From: Lepidostoma basale
Taxonomy: Eukaryota; Arthropoda; Insecta; Trichoptera; Lepidostomatidae
Reading direction: 5' to 3'
Length of the DNA: 64,000 bases
NCBI GenBank assembly: GCA_022606425.2
Contig: JAHDVF020000595.1
Location: forward strand, 62,001-126,000
Part shown: in pieces, positions 43,780 to 55,583 of the stretch
How the letters are laid out: each line of letters begins with the position of its first letter
How positions within the stretch are numbered: position 1 is the first letter of the stretch
Made by a program: the position numbers and the translations under genes
Notes under the pieces: generated by a model
Seen by the model: only the letters and a program-made list of their open reading frames with translations
What the model was told of the DNA's origin: nothing
Databases searched by the model: none

Positions 43780-44650
43780 AATGGTGACAGGTATACGACA
43801 AAGAGACAGCCTAAGCCATTTTCTGTCCAATCTGATAATGGACAAACTTATAGAGGAGACCCAATCTCTACAACTGGGATATAGGATGGGAGAGTAAATT
43901 GTCAATGTGGTCTGTTATGCAGACGATGCTGTATAATCACAGCTGAAAACAATTATGACTTACAAAAAAATGCTAGACAGACTACATCACGCCTGTAAGA
44001 AATACAACATGACGATCTCTATCGAAACGACAAAATGTATGACCTATTCCAAAACACCCGAAACGTGTAACCTGGTTATAGAAAATCAACCCATAGAACA
44101 GGTCAGGATCTTCAAGTATCTAGGCATAGTCCTGATGGGAGGAGCTGATCTGCGGGAAGAAATACAAGCCCAAGTAAACAAGGCAGCTGCAATCTCTGGG
44201 GCTCTAAAATCCACAATATGGAAAAACAAAGACATGGCCATTAAGAATAAGATGAGAATATATAAAGCATGCGTAAGACCAATTATAACATATGGCGTCG
44301 AAGCAAGGGCAGACACAGTAAGGACCAAATAAGTTTTGAGGACTTCTGAAATGAAGACACTGAGGACGATAGCAGGCAAGACACTGAGAGATCGCGTGAG
44401 GAACACCAGAATAAGAGAGATATGTGAGGTTCAGGATATTATAAGATGGATCAGACAGCGAAAAAGGGACTGGTACGGCCATGTTCAAATAATAGACACC
44501 ACAAGACTCCCCTATATTGCATTGCATAATCAGCCTCATGGGACTCGTCCTCGTGGAAGACTTCCTAAAAGATAGAAGGACACCTGGGAATCTACCTCAC
44601 AGAAGGAGCAACATTCTGGAGAACAGACCACATAAGTCTACAACAAGGAA
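43780..44650 (+). mobile_element. LINE-3f reverse-transcriptase and C-terminal region
   Basis: This is the most complete LINE-3f copy. GIRQRDSLSHFLSNLIMDKL and VCYADDAV mark the RT palm. It is followed by FKYLGIVLMGGADLREEIQA, YKACVRPIITYGVEARADTV, MKTLRTIAGKTLRDRVRNTR and RDWYGHVQ. Stops and at least two frameshifts are present. It ends with a GAAGAAGAA tail. Confidence 0.88.
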
Positions 44651-44689
44651 GAAGAAGAAATATATTAATCGCGTGCGATAATCCCGATG

Positions 44690-44830
44690 ATAGATGAATT
44701 TATTCTGAAACTTGTCAAACGTTTAAACAAAGGACTCACTTCACATTCTAACCCTATAATTAAAAACCTCTTAAATTACGATCCAGACACCTCCACGCGC
44801 CTAAAGCGCCCAAAATAGATCCTCTTTCAC
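44690..44830 (+). mobile_element. Jockey-like LINE C-terminus
   Basis: It reads IIPMIDEFILKLVKRLNKGL and NPIIKNLLNYDPDTST then a stop. It is the same family as 15890-16375. Confidence 0.7.
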
Positions 44831-44834
44831 AGAA

Positions 44835-44975
44835 ACACTTCGGGCATTACAAAGCCCTCGCATAAACCAACAACCTACCAAATCAACTTTCTCAATAATG
44901 TTGTCATCAGACGTAAGAGGAATAGCCACTGAACCTATGTTAGCCAGAAAATCCAAGTCCCAGTTTAACAGTTAG
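44835..44975 (-). repeat. Repeat Z, copy 1
   Basis: The minus strand shares GGCTATTCCTCTTACGTCTG and neighbouring blocks with 59168-59440. Its nature is unknown. Confidence 0.5.
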
Positions 44976-45084
44976 TTCACAGTGTTAAAGCCTTAACCTT
45001 CAACAAAGAACTAGTTATGATTTGAAGAGAACACGAAATAAAAAATGTTAACAAATAATATATACTAGTAAAATAAAATAAAGG

Positions 45085-45483
45085 GGTTCAAAAGGGTAGC
45101 AGGGCTACGATGGGGTATGAATGCTGGAAAGTATGCCTCTACAAAATGTATGTCGTAAAGCGCAATGTTGCATTTACAACAGCAACACTACTATCAAGTC
45201 CAACTCTCGAGCGTCCACGATAGGTCTTTTTAAAGACCCCGCGAACCCCGGGTAATGTGGCACATATTACTAAGTGCCATAGCAGACAGAGAGAGGACGA
45301 ATGGCGAGCTTCCAGCGCCATAAAACTGGATAAACCCAGCTAAGGGAAGGTAACCCCGACAGAAAATCCTCCAGAGAAGGCAAGGGGATACCACTATGGA
45401 TATTTTTCCCCAGGTCATCACTATGAACTCACGGGTGATAGTCAACGTTAGGGAGACCTGACAGGACACAGAAAGAAGAAGAA
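45085..45483 (+). mobile_element. Repeat Y, copy 2
   Basis: It is collinear with 42777-43162 from ggttcaaaagg to the GAAGAAGAAG tail. It differs by scattered substitutions and small insertions. Confidence 0.65.
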
Positions 45484-45544
45484 GAACATAAAATATTATA
45501 TACATTTTTAAAATATATAAAATTAAGATTTTGGAATTCCAAAA

Positions 45545-45720
45545 TAATTAATTTGACTAACTAATTACTAGTTTTATATCGTTAACATATATTTTTTTGA
45601 CCATTTTTTCTCCATTTATTCTTTCAATGTGTCCAAACCATCTTAATGTTCCTTTCATTAATTGATTCTTAACGCTTTCAATCCCACCCCATTCAATTCT
45701 TATATTTAAATATAATAAAC
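45545..45720 (-). mobile_element. LINE-1f internal fragment
   Basis: The minus strand covers the GTLRWFGHIERINGE-like region. It is truncated on both sides. Confidence 0.7.
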
Positions 45721-45726
45721 AAACGA

Positions 45727-46195
45727 TTACTTCTTCTTCTTCTGCTTTATATAGGACTGTGTCCTGTTATTTCTCGGAGCCTGTTCCTGGGATGCAGATG
45801 TCCAACTGTCTCGCCATCTTTTAGGTGGTCTTCCTGCAGGTCGATTTCCTGTTGGTACTTTATTTGCGGCTATACTTATCACTCTTTCAGAACATGCTCT
45901 TTCCACATGATCTCTCCAGTAGCGTCTTCTCAGTCTTCCCCATCGCACGACATCTTCTACATTGCAGATCTTTCTTATTTCAGAATTTCTTATTCTGTCT
46001 CAGAGTGTCGTTCCCGCAACGGATCGGAGAGTCTTCATTTCTGTGGTTCTTAGGAGACTTTTTGTTCTGATGGTGTCAGCTCTCGTTTCTATTCCATATG
46101 TCATTATAGGACGTACGCATGCGATTACATTCCTATTAATTATTTGAAATGAAGTTTCACATCGTTCATTCTCCAAGAGGTAATAAACCACATAC
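45727..46195 (-). mobile_element. LINE-3f C-terminal fragment
   Basis: The minus strand gives VIACVRPIMTYGIETRADTI, LLRTTEMKTLRSVAGTTL, WGRLRRRYWRDHVERACSER and RPAGRPPKRWRDSWTSASQE, followed by GAAGAAGAAG. Confidence 0.85.
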
Positions 46196-46264
46196 AGCTT
46201 TTACAAACACAAGTATACGCTCGTAAACGTTCCTCCTCGCGATTCTCTTAGTTTCCCATTTAGG

Positions 46265-46498
46265 CAGTCATAGAGGAAGACCAAGGAAAACGTGGCACGA
46301 TCAAATAAATCAAATATTGAATGTCGGCCATGTGAGGAGTCAGAGAAATCGACGCGCGTGCATGACACGATGTATGAATGTTGAGGAAGCGAGAGAAATA
46401 TGTCAGGAAAGAAAGGTGTGGCAGTCCATTCTTTCTGCCTACCCCTTCGGGGAGACGGCGTGATGGTTAGTTAGTTAGTTAGTTAGTTTAAGTTCAAA
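46265..46498 (+). mobile_element. LINE-1f 3' end with long (TTAG)n tail
   Basis: It is almost identical to 55030-55240. It covers GRPRKTWHDQINQILNVGHV to SILSAYPFGETA, then five GTTA units. It is probably a young insertion, 5' truncated at 46265. Confidence 0.88.
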
Positions 46499-46789
46499 AT
46501 GGCGTGTTGTCGACAATCAATAAGTTGTTTCAATATACCCTCATGATAATTTACTACATAGACACAGTTATTATATGAATGTCAAATCTTCAAGTTCTAG
46601 CAGAGGTCAGAGGTTATTTTGATACGATCATTATTATTTGAAAATAAAACTTGGATGATTATCTCAAATAAATAGTCTAATCATGTAAATTTGTCAAATA
46701 AACAAATTAATTTAAATGAATTTATGTACGATAATAAGGTATTAATTTGTGTGTTAATTAATTATTATTTTAGAAATTTTGAGATTCTG

Positions 46790-47535
46790 TAAGTATCAGC
46801 GACTAAGGTGGGCTGGCCATGTAGAAAGAATGCCAGAGGGTCGAACACATACATGAGGGAGTATGGTAGTTATCCGTGGCTCTATCCCACGGCATTTCTT
46901 TTAGGAATGCTTGGAACCAATTCTTTACAGCTTCGAACAGATGAGCATCTCGTTACACATTTTTTTAAATTAATCAGGGGATATTTCGAGAACTCGGCCG
47001 TGCTAGAGGGTGTTGGTCTTTTTGTCCCTGATAGATTTCTCCAACAGTGACAGCACAGATTGTTTTACCTACGGGCCACCAGAACCAATCTGCCTCTGGT
47101 GAGACCGGTGGGAAGAGCAATTAGTCTGCTAAACGCGGTCTCCTCGGAGATCGACGTCTTTCATATTAGTGAAGGTACGTTCAGGAGACAAATACTCTTG
47201 ACTTTAGAAATTATATTGTCTTCCTATTGTCGAACCATCTCTAATGCGTTCCTGGTATTATGTTGTATTTTTAATATATTATACCTTTACTCAATAGATG
47301 CCTTAAACATTTTCCTGTTTGTAATGTCTTTTGAGTTAATAAACTGATTTGATTTGAACACCGAAGATTATGTCCAGCTGGATGTCGCGCGAAAATAGAA
47401 CTAAGTGGCAGACAAAACAAAATAGTGGAAGAGAGCTGGATGAAACTGAAAAGGCCTGGATGTCCTAGGACAGGAGCCAGTGGAAGACTATTGTGGAGGA
47501 GGCCAAATCGCAAACCAGAATATAACGTCGAGAAG
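46790..47535 (+). mobile_element. LINE-4f split by a CR1/Jockey-like insertion
   Basis: RLRWAGHVERMPEGR (46797-46845) and the later WKTIVEEAKSQT tail belong to LINE-4f. Between them, 46845-47357 is CR1/Jockey-like: YMREYGSYPWLYPTAFLLGM, THFFKLIRGYFENSAVLEGV and RAISLLNAVSSEIDVFHISE, ending in AATAAACTGATTTGATTTG. GAACAC repeats at both junctions. Confidence 0.75.
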
Positions 47536-47664
47536 ATCATTATTAGCATAGACTTTGTGACACTAACAACGAAACTAAATCATTAATAAATAAACCAAGT
47601 TTAATGCAAACTCTATGCTTACCGGTTTCGATATTCCGTATCTCTAATGTGACTATTAAAAATA

Positions 47665-48190
47665 ACTAACTAACTAACCATCACGCCGTCTCCCCGAAGC
47701 ATAGGGGTAGGCAGAAAGAATGGACTGCCACACTTTTCTTTCCTGACATATTTTTCTCGCTTCGTCAACATTCATACGTCGGGTCATGCACGCGCGTCGA
47801 TTTCTCTGACTCCTCACATGGCCGACATTCAAGATTTGATTTATTTGATCGTGCCACGTTTTCCTCGGTCTTCCCCTATTTCTGGTTCCATTTACATCGT
47901 TAACATATAATTTTTTACCATTCTTTCTTCATTCATTCTTTCCATATGTCATTCGCACCGCATTCACTTCTAATATTTATAATAAATACAAATCAAAAAA
48001 TATTTTAATTTTCGTGATCGTTCTAACGAAGATTCGGTTCGTTTCGATACTGGTCGGGAGTAAATATTAACTAACTAATCATCACGCCATTTCCCCGAAG
48101 AATGGACTGCCACACTTTTCTTTCCTGACATATTTCTCTCGCTTCCTCAACATTCATACTCGTACATCGTGTCATGCACGCGCGTCAAGG
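47665..48190 (-). mobile_element. Two LINE-1f 3' ends in tandem
   Basis: 47665-47985 and 48067-48190 each begin with the (TAAC) tail and the catcacgcc block. Both are 5' truncated. Confidence 0.8.
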
Positions 48191-49620
48191 TGAAACCGAG
48201 TAAATATCATTGAAAAATTAATTCGAATTACATCGATAAGTACCTACCTATTTACAAAAAACTAATATTTATTTATATAAAAATGTTGCTTGACCAGATA
48301 TTTAATTTAAGTGGCAGGTATTTTTTTTTTACATTAGCAAGAATTTGCACTGCATGTCAATTGTAAGAAAAATCAAGTATCGTAGAATGAATTGCATTCC
48401 AAAGATATTAACTCATCTTGATATGACTTGACTGTAAATGACTATTTACTAGTGATTTCATTAAAAGTGGTTAACAACGTCATTAATTTATAAGCACAGT
48501 CATCAATTATCATTATTTTATTTATTATTTAATACGCAGAAGAAAAAATAATATTTATATCAACCAGTTTTTAGTCCTTTCATATCAATGTTATGAATAT
48601 TTTAGATGTGATAGAAATACAATAATATATTTGGTAAGTGTAATAATTGTTATGTTATAAAATATATGGAAACTCTTCGGGTGCTTATCAGAAAAATTTT
48701 TTTTTTGAAACGTCAAAACAATTGAATTCTCGCCACAAGGAAAAATCGTGATGTGGATACTAATTGCCTGTGCAAAGAGGAAGGCATTTGTAAAAATAGT
48801 TTAATACACAAAGAAGTATTTCAACATTTAGCAGTGAACCGGTTTGAAGGTGAAACCGACATCGATTGATGAATATCAAAACCATGATCATATGTAGCTG
48901 ACATCTATAAATAAACACACTATAACTCACATTGGTCACATCCAGGATTAACAACAAAAAAAACAAAGTCAACTACGTCAATACAGCTTCCTCACTACAC
49001 TTTGTAAAGCACAACACAACACCGTATCCGTTTGGGTTTGAAAAGTCAATAATTATCTCACAATAAGTTGAAATGCGTCGCCATTTTGACGACTGAACGA
49101 AAACAACTGAGCGCGGCGCAAACAGGCGGCAAATCTGACATGTAGAAACAGAAGAAGGCGGGAGGGGGGGCGCTGCGGTCTCCGCTGACCAGAGAATGTT
49201 GAACTGTTCGAAATTTGAAATCTGGGTCATTCTCGTGGCACGAGTCACACCTTTCGTTGAAATAATCAATAGGACTGCTGTAGTTGGGCTATTAGAACTA
49301 TGTAAGTCTACCCAATTTCAATATTTACAGTTTTCAAAGTCTAAGCTGTATTATTATTGTTACTTGGTGCTAATAAATGATTTGGAGGGATTCAAATTTG
49401 TATCACACAAAATTTATTTAAAATTTGTGCATCGAAAAAGATTGTCACAACCGAAACGCGTCTGCGAAAAGTGATATAATTTTTTGTAAAAAAAAAGGGA
49501 TTTTAAATCTTTGTTGTCGCGACAGCTGTTTCGCCAACCTAAACTCTTCTTCGTGTTATAAATAAATGAGTATAAACAACAGAAGCTGTGGCGAAAATCT
49601 TATAGAAATTAATAAATACA
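48190..49620. other. Repeat-poor stretch with a G/C-rich island
   Basis: Few recognised repeats are present apart from a truncated family B motif at 49521-49540 (-). Bases 49080-49200 are strikingly G/C- and CpG-rich (gagcgcggcgcaaacaggcg, gcgggagggggggcgctgc) in an AT-rich setting. This could be a promoter/first exon or an unrecognised element. No exon with supported splice sites was found. Confidence 0.4.
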
Positions 49621-49635
49621 TTTTGAGGCGTTTTA

Positions 49636-49835
49636 TAAAACTAACTAACTAACTAACCATCACGCCGTCTCCCCGAAAGGGTAGGCAGAAATAATGGACT
49701 GCCACACTTTAATCGATGCGGTACTCCATCCTTCTCTTTTCGCCATCGCGAGAGACGCGGTGTGATGGGTTGCGAACCTCATCTCCACCAAAAGGCATCT
49801 CCCGCGCACACTTCGATCGTTCAACGTCTACATAA
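49636..49835 (-). mobile_element. Short element sharing the LINE-1f 3' tail, copy 2
   Basis: It has the same unique part and junction as 7438-7640, ending in (TTAG)n. Confidence 0.65.
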
Positions 49836-50311
49836 TAAATCTAAAACAAATTATCTGAAATACAATGATATAAAATAAAATAACAAAGAAAAATAATTTA
49901 ACACATAATGTTTTTTTAGATGGTGCACTTGTCGTCAGCTGGACGATCCGGACATTGGCGTTTTATTAGTGTTGCGAATGGTCAAAACAATGGATTGTCT
50001 AAATTAAATTAAACTGATATATGAAATCAAATTACAATAGATACTTAGGTAAGAACTGATTAAATTTTGTTGTGATATTTTTGTATTTTAACCCTTTAAA
50101 GGAAGGTGGTAAATATTTATACCACCACATATAAGGGTAATTTTCTTCGTTTATTTCCATCTAAAATGATATTTTTGTATTTATATCATTACGTATGTAG
50201 ACTATGGTCAATATACGTTTTGCTTTTATTCCAAGTGCTCCTATTTTTCTTAGCTCCATAGGCTGATATAAATTAAGTAAAATTTAGTTTTCCTTAAAAA
50301 TCCAAAATAAA

Positions 50312-50940
50312 ATCAAATAAAATCAGTTTATTAACTCAAAAGACATTACAAACAGCAAAATGTTTAAGGCATCTATTGAGTACAGGTAAACAAATACAAC
50401 ATAATACCAGGAACGTATTAGAGATGGTTCGACATTAGGAAGACAATATACTTTCTAAAGATTTGTCTCCTGAACGTACCTTCACTAATATGAAAAACTT
50501 CGATCTCCGAGGAGACCGCGTTCAGCAGACTAATTGCCCTTCCCACTGGTGTCACCAGAGGCAGATTGGTTCTGGTGGCCGGTTGGTAAAACAATCTGTG
50601 CTGTCGCCGACGGAGAAATCTATTAGGGACAAAAAGAGCAACACCCTCTAGCACGGCCGAGTTCTCAAAATATACCCTGATTAATTTAAAGAAATGGGTT
50701 ATGAGATGCCCATCTCTTTGAAGCTGCAGAGAGTTGGCCCCAAGCATTCCCAAAAGAAATGCCGTGCGATAGAGCCACGGATAGCTACCATACTCCCTCA
50801 TGTAGAGATACCTCAGAATTTTTTTCTGAACCCTCTCCAGCATAACGGAATATCTCGCCTCGTGAGGACTCCATATCACAGAACCACTTTCGAGTCTGCT
50901 CCGAACCAATGCGTTGTGTAGGAAGATGAAGCCCAACATC
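50312..50940 (-). mobile_element. CR1/Jockey-like LINE C-terminal fragment, open frame
   Basis: A 173-residue open frame gives HNALVRSRLESGSVIWSPHE, VMLERVQKKILRYLYMREYG, AFLLGMLGANSLQLQRDGHL and FFKLIRVYFENSAVLEGVAL. The 3' end has the ATCAAATCAGTTTATTA signature. It is the best-preserved copy of this family. Confidence 0.85.
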
Positions 50941-51040
50941 CTCAGTGCAGTGCCACGTGATACGTGATCAGATATTGTGATACAATAACAGAGTTTTAAA
51001 TTTTAACAGTTTTTATTATATAACCGTCGTATTATATAAC

Positions 51041-51302
51041 GACCTTCGTGGCCAAGTGGTACGTGCATTGACTGCCACCCCGAAGGTTCCGGGTTCGATT
51101 CCCGGCGAGGGCAGTGTGATTGTCACATTGTCTTTGGTCTGGTGTAGAATTCACGTAACCATAAAATGGCGATAGATTAGCTACCTATCACATGTCACGA
51201 GAATCACTATGATAGCTATAATAATACCCTTTACATCGATTTGGCTCATGCTGCCATGATGTAAAGAGAGATTCAACAAAACAATAATAATAATAATAAT
51301 AA
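51041..51302 (+). mobile_element. tRNA-derived SINE, subfamily A, near-consensus
   Basis: The head GACCTTCGTGGCCAAGTGGT, intact B-box GGTTCGATTCC, shared body, tail A and (AAT)n are all present. Confidence 0.88.
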
Positions 51303-51552
51303 ACTTTGGAAAACATTTAATTTTTTTATTTTGATTTTTTTGGTAGCTTTAGTTTAAGAAGCTTTGTTTTTAATCATGAAAGGTTATCCAAGCGACTACG
51401 TCACGAGGTTACGGTGTACGGCTTCAGCACTTCCCAGACTGTACCTACTTTATTCTCCAATCTTCACGTTTTACTAGCTCTGTGACGTCAGCGATGGCGA
51501 TGGTTGAATTTCGCAGAATTTATCTCGTCAGTTTCAGCTACCATAGATATAT

Positions 51553-52680
51553 ATAACCGTCACGCCGTTTTCCCGAAAGAGTAGTTAGAGAGAATGGACC
51601 GCCACACTACTCTATCCTGACACACCTCTCTGGTGTCCTCTACATTTATACAGCGAGTCATAAACGCACGGCGATTCTTCCGACTTCTAGCATGGCCGAC
51701 ATTTAATATTCAATTAATTTGGTCTTTATATGTTTTCCTCGGTATTCTTCTTTTTCTTCTTCTTCTTCTTCAGCCTGTATTGACCGTCCACTCCTGGACG
51801 TAGGCCTCCTCTCGCATTTTCCATTCTCTTCTATTCTGAGCGATCCGCATCCAGGCACTTCCCGCACTTCTGCGGACATCGTCGCGCCAACGCAACTATG
51901 GGCGCCCAACTCCACGCTTTGCCGTCCTTGGCCACCAGCACAGCAGTCGCCATGTCCACTTTTCATCTGGATCGCGAGCGACATGTCCCGCCCATCGCCA
52001 CTTGAGGGTTGCGGCCATCTTGATAACATCGGAAACCTTTGTCCTGACTCTTATGTCCTCATTTCTGAGTCTGTCCCGTAAACTGATACCCAACATGGCT
52101 CTCTCCATTTCTCTCTGAGTGACTCCTCAGTATTAGTTGAAGCAAACTGTATTTACGAGAATGCGTATCTCCACGCAGAATGTGACCCAGACATGAAATC
52201 TTACGGACCTTGACGTCCTTAAGCAGTTCTCTACTACAATAATCTCTCCTCAAAATCTCCAAATTGCTGACGAAATCTGTCCACGGTATGCGAAGCATTC
52301 TCCTGTGCAACCCACATCTCGAATGCTCAAACGTCATGGTTGTGCAACATAAGAGACTGGACCGGGATGAGACATGTGGGGGAGCTGTTCCGGGTTGCGC
52401 AAGATAGAGAAGCCTTCGCCGGAGTGATTGCCAACGTCAGGGGGGTCTGATACGGCACGCGAAGAAGAAGAAGATGTTTTCCTCGGTCTTCCTCGACTCC
52501 GTTCTCCATTCACATCGTTAAAGTATACTTTATTAACCATCTTTTCATCATCCATGGGTTCCATGTGACCAAACTAACGCAGTGATCCTTTCATAATTAT
52601 GTTCATACCCGCTCTACATTCCTTTCTAACATCACCATTTGAAACTCTATGTATAATATAAAGTAATGTATTAATAATAA
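51553..52680 (-). mobile_element. Composite: LINE-1f interrupted by RTE-like and LINE-5f pieces
   Basis: LINE-1f runs 51553-51740 and resumes at 52473-52670. Between them are an RTE-like fragment (51760-52110; MLGISLRDRLRNEDIRVRTK, LKWRWAGHVARDPDEKWTWR), a LINE-5f piece (52113-52335 -; RMLRIPWTDFVSNLEILRRD), and a plus-strand LINE-5f end (52335-52473; QDREAFAGVIANVRG). Confidence 0.75.
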
Positions 52681-52894
52681 CTAGAAATATAAAGTGGCAA
52701 GGTGTTCCGTTTTTGACATGCTAGATATGCTACAATGTAACAATTAGAAAGACATTGCAATAGTTATTACAATAACACTATTCCATGCACCCTTACTTTG
52801 CACTTACTTGATAATTTTTTATGGTAATTTAATGATTACACTGAAATCTCTTGATGGATGGTTAAATAATAATTAAATAAATATAAGGTTTTAT

Positions 52895-53560
52895 TCTTCT
52901 TCTTCTTTCGGTGCCGTGTCAGGTCCCCCCAATGTTGTCGATCACTACAGCAAAGGCATCTCTATCCTGCGCCACTTGGAACAGGTTCTGAACTCTTGTT
53001 ATTCCTGTCCACTCTTTGATGTTTCGCAGCCAGGACAGCTGCCTTCTACCAACTCCCCTACGTCCCTCCACTTTACCAATTAATATCAGTCGAAGGAGGT
53101 GGTATTTTTCTCCCCTTAGCACATGACCCAATATGAGACCTTTTAATTTTCACACTTGACAACATTCTCTCTGCTCTCTATTGGCTCTGGCTCTCTGCGG
53201 TATATCCATATCTCGAACGCTTCCAACGGTTCATTACATTCACTTTCAGAGTCCAGGTTTCGCTTCCATATAGTAGAACAGACCATATATAACATTTAAT
53301 CATTCTTTGTCGGAGTTTCAAGTTAAGATTTTCGTTGCAAAAGAGTGATCTCATTTTATTAAATGCAGCTCGTGCAACTTCAATTCTGCATTTTATTTCA
53401 ATGTCCGGGTCAAGCACTATAATGATAATGCTGCCAAGGTATTTAAATTGGTCTACCATTTCAACATTCGCAACATTCAGTTGCAGAGTGGATGAAGAAT
53501 AATTAAGTCGCCCAAATGTCATCCATTTAGTCTTCTTAATGTTGATTTTTCAAGCCCAGA
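52895..53560 (-). mobile_element. LINE-5f C-terminal fragment
   Basis: The minus strand gives VANVEMVDQFKYLGSIII, LRQRMIKCYIWSVLLYGSET and WTLKVN, then MGHVLRGEKYHLLRLILIGK and RRGVGRRQLSWLRNIKEW. It ends with GAAGAAGAAG. Confidence 0.85.
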
Positions 53561-53689
53561 TCCTCTCCTGCTATATCAATTTTATTTAGTAGTTCTTGAA
53601 GAACGGGTATAATTTAATAATGAATGGGTATAACTTAATAATGGTGAAATTTAATAATGAATTTATTTATAAATTGAAACACTGTTTTC

Positions 53690-53850
53690 ATATTTTTCGA
53701 GTTTACTTCTCTCGACAGGTTTTGAAGGTTTTACACCTTCATCATCGGGAGAACGATGCAAACTTTTGATTTGGTTATATTATTCTTTCTATGATGAAGG
53801 TGTGAAACCTTCGAAACACGCCGAGAAAAACAAATTCAGAAGTAATTAAT
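53690..53850. repeat. Family E inverted pair of hammerhead-like motifs
   Basis: The minus arm (about 53718-53757) reads CGATGAT, hairpin GAAGGT-gtaaa-ACCTTC, AAAAC, CTGTC. The plus arm (53801-53836) has ATGAT, GAAGGT-gtgaa-ACCTTC, GAAAC, ACGCCGAG. Each arm has lost one or two core bases. Confidence 0.6.
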
Positions 53851-53864
53851 ACGAATGAAAACGT

Positions 53865-53990
53865 CAGTTTTCTAGGAATTTTATTATATTTTATGGGAAT
53901 GACATGTTTCGCCATTCTAAGGCATTATCAAATGACAAGCATTACTCGTATTTAATATAGAGTTTTACATCATTGTTCAAGAAACAATAA
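53865..53990 (-). repeat. Family A hammerhead-like repeat
   Basis: The minus strand reads TTGATAATGCCTTAGAATGG then CGAAACATGTCATTCCC and the family flank. Confidence 0.6.
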
Positions 53991-54349
53991 AAAAATTCAA
54001 AAGTGCCAAAATCTAGTGTTTGAATTCATAGATTAATTCGTTATAATAGAATTCCACAATGTCTTCAGTTCATTAAAAAAATTCCAATCTTAATTTTTTT
54101 AAGGGGCCGAATCGTAATCTTAAAACGCATTGTTTTAGGGAACCCAAATTTAATTAATTTGCTTCCTGTAGCCTAGACACAGATATACGCAATGGCCGAT
54201 TTGTAATCAAAAATAGATTTCATTTGAATAATTCAATACAGCTTTTCTGAGAAAACTAAATTTTGCTTTCAGACTGATGTAATGTGTTTTGAAAACTTGG
54301 ACTGGAATCTTCAACTCTATTTATTTAATATTAAGTAAGCCATGGCAAT

Positions 54350-54660
54350 AAACAAACAAAAATTCACGTCGTTTTCCGGAGAGATAGGCAGAGAGAATTG
54401 AAAGTTCCAGTACATTGTTCTGATACCTCTTAAGTTTCCTTAAAATTCTTATACGTATTCGATTCTTTCGAATTCTAACATGGACCATTTAAATTTGATC
54501 ATATCATGTTTTTCTTGACTTCATGGATCGAGTGGCAAAATTGAAATGGCAATGGGCTGGACACTTGGCTAGACAGGGTGGCAACAGATGGGCACCCAGG
54601 ATACTCAGTTGGAGACCATGGGCAAATAAGGGAAGTGTCGGAAGGCCACCAAGACAAAGT
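54350..54660. mobile_element. LINE-1f 3' end (-) joined to RTE-like piece (+)
   Basis: 54350-54515 is a diverged minus LINE-1f end. 54519-54660 reads MDRVAKLKWQWAGHLARQG and SWRPWANKGSVGRPPRQ on the plus strand. Confidence 0.7.
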
Positions 54661-54679
54661 TTTTCAATTCCATAGGTAA

Positions 54680-55245
54680 TTTGGTGCACTTAAAGTTGTC
54701 ATCGCAAACAAAAACCTATCCAAAAAAGCTAGAATGGCAGTGCACAATGGTGTTCTTCTACCGACCCTTATGTATGGAAGCGAAGCATGGAACTGGCAAA
54801 GGAAGGATGAAAGTAGAATAAATGCAGTAGAAATGAGATCTCTTAGACGAATGTGTGGATATTCTGTGTATGATAGAGTGTCGAATGAAAATATAAGAAG
54901 TGAATGCGGTGCGAATGATGGTGTCATGAACAAAATAATGAAAGGATCATTAAGATGGTTTGGACATATGGAAAGAATGAATGAAGAAAGAATGGTAAAA
55001 ATTATATGTTAATGATGTAAATGGAACCAGAAATAGAGGAAGACCAAGGAAAACGTGGCACGATCAAATAAATCAAACATTGAATGTCGGCCATGTGAGG
55101 AGTCAGAGAAATCGACGCGCGTGCATGACACGATGTATGAATGTTGAGGAAGCGAGAGAAATATGTCAGGAAAGAAAGGTGTGGCAGTCCATTCTTTCTG
55201 CCTACCCCTTCGGGGAGACGGCGTGATGGTTAGTTAGTTATTTAA
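54680..55245 (+). mobile_element. LINE-1f C-terminal region, best-preserved
   Basis: It reads VVIANKNLSKKARMAVHNGV, LMYGSEAWNWQRKDESRINA, VEMRSLRRMCGYSVYDRVSN and LRWFGHMERMNEERMVK. A one-base shift then leads into the 3' end. The 3' end is near-identical to 46265-46498. Confidence 0.9.
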
Positions 55246-55583
55246 TATTACACAAAATAGGATACTTTATTATTGATCATGGTATACTTGATATACTCGT
55301 ACATAAACTGCTAATGTTTTATGGCCATGACTTTCTAAGGCAAGTCTTGAAATCGTGAATCGTAGATCATATTAGAAAACCGGCAGTTAATTTCTTCTCT
55401 TCCTGTATCATAGGAAATAATATCCACATTAGCATGGGTAAGCAACTTACTACATGTATTCTGTATGTATTCTGATAAATCTTTAATGATAAAAGCACTT
55501 TGAATCTTGGACTAAATGGTCGGAAAGATGATGAAAATATTCAATTAACAAGAGAAGGACACAACTTGTAGTAACCCTCAAGA

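Noticed and set aside
46450..46498. (TTAG)n as telomeric repeat
   Set aside because: The unit is 4 bp, not the insect TTAGG, and it always sits directly after the LINE-1f stop region; it is the LINE tail.
47595..47650. Another hammerhead-like motif on the minus strand (GATACGGAATATC-GAAACCGGT)
   Set aside because: The CTGANGA side cannot be aligned; only the hairpin-GAAAC half is present.
48973..49269. 98-residue minus-strand open frame over the G/C-rich island
   Set aside because: No recognisable domain, and its length is expected from the high G/C content. It is kept only as part of the island observation.
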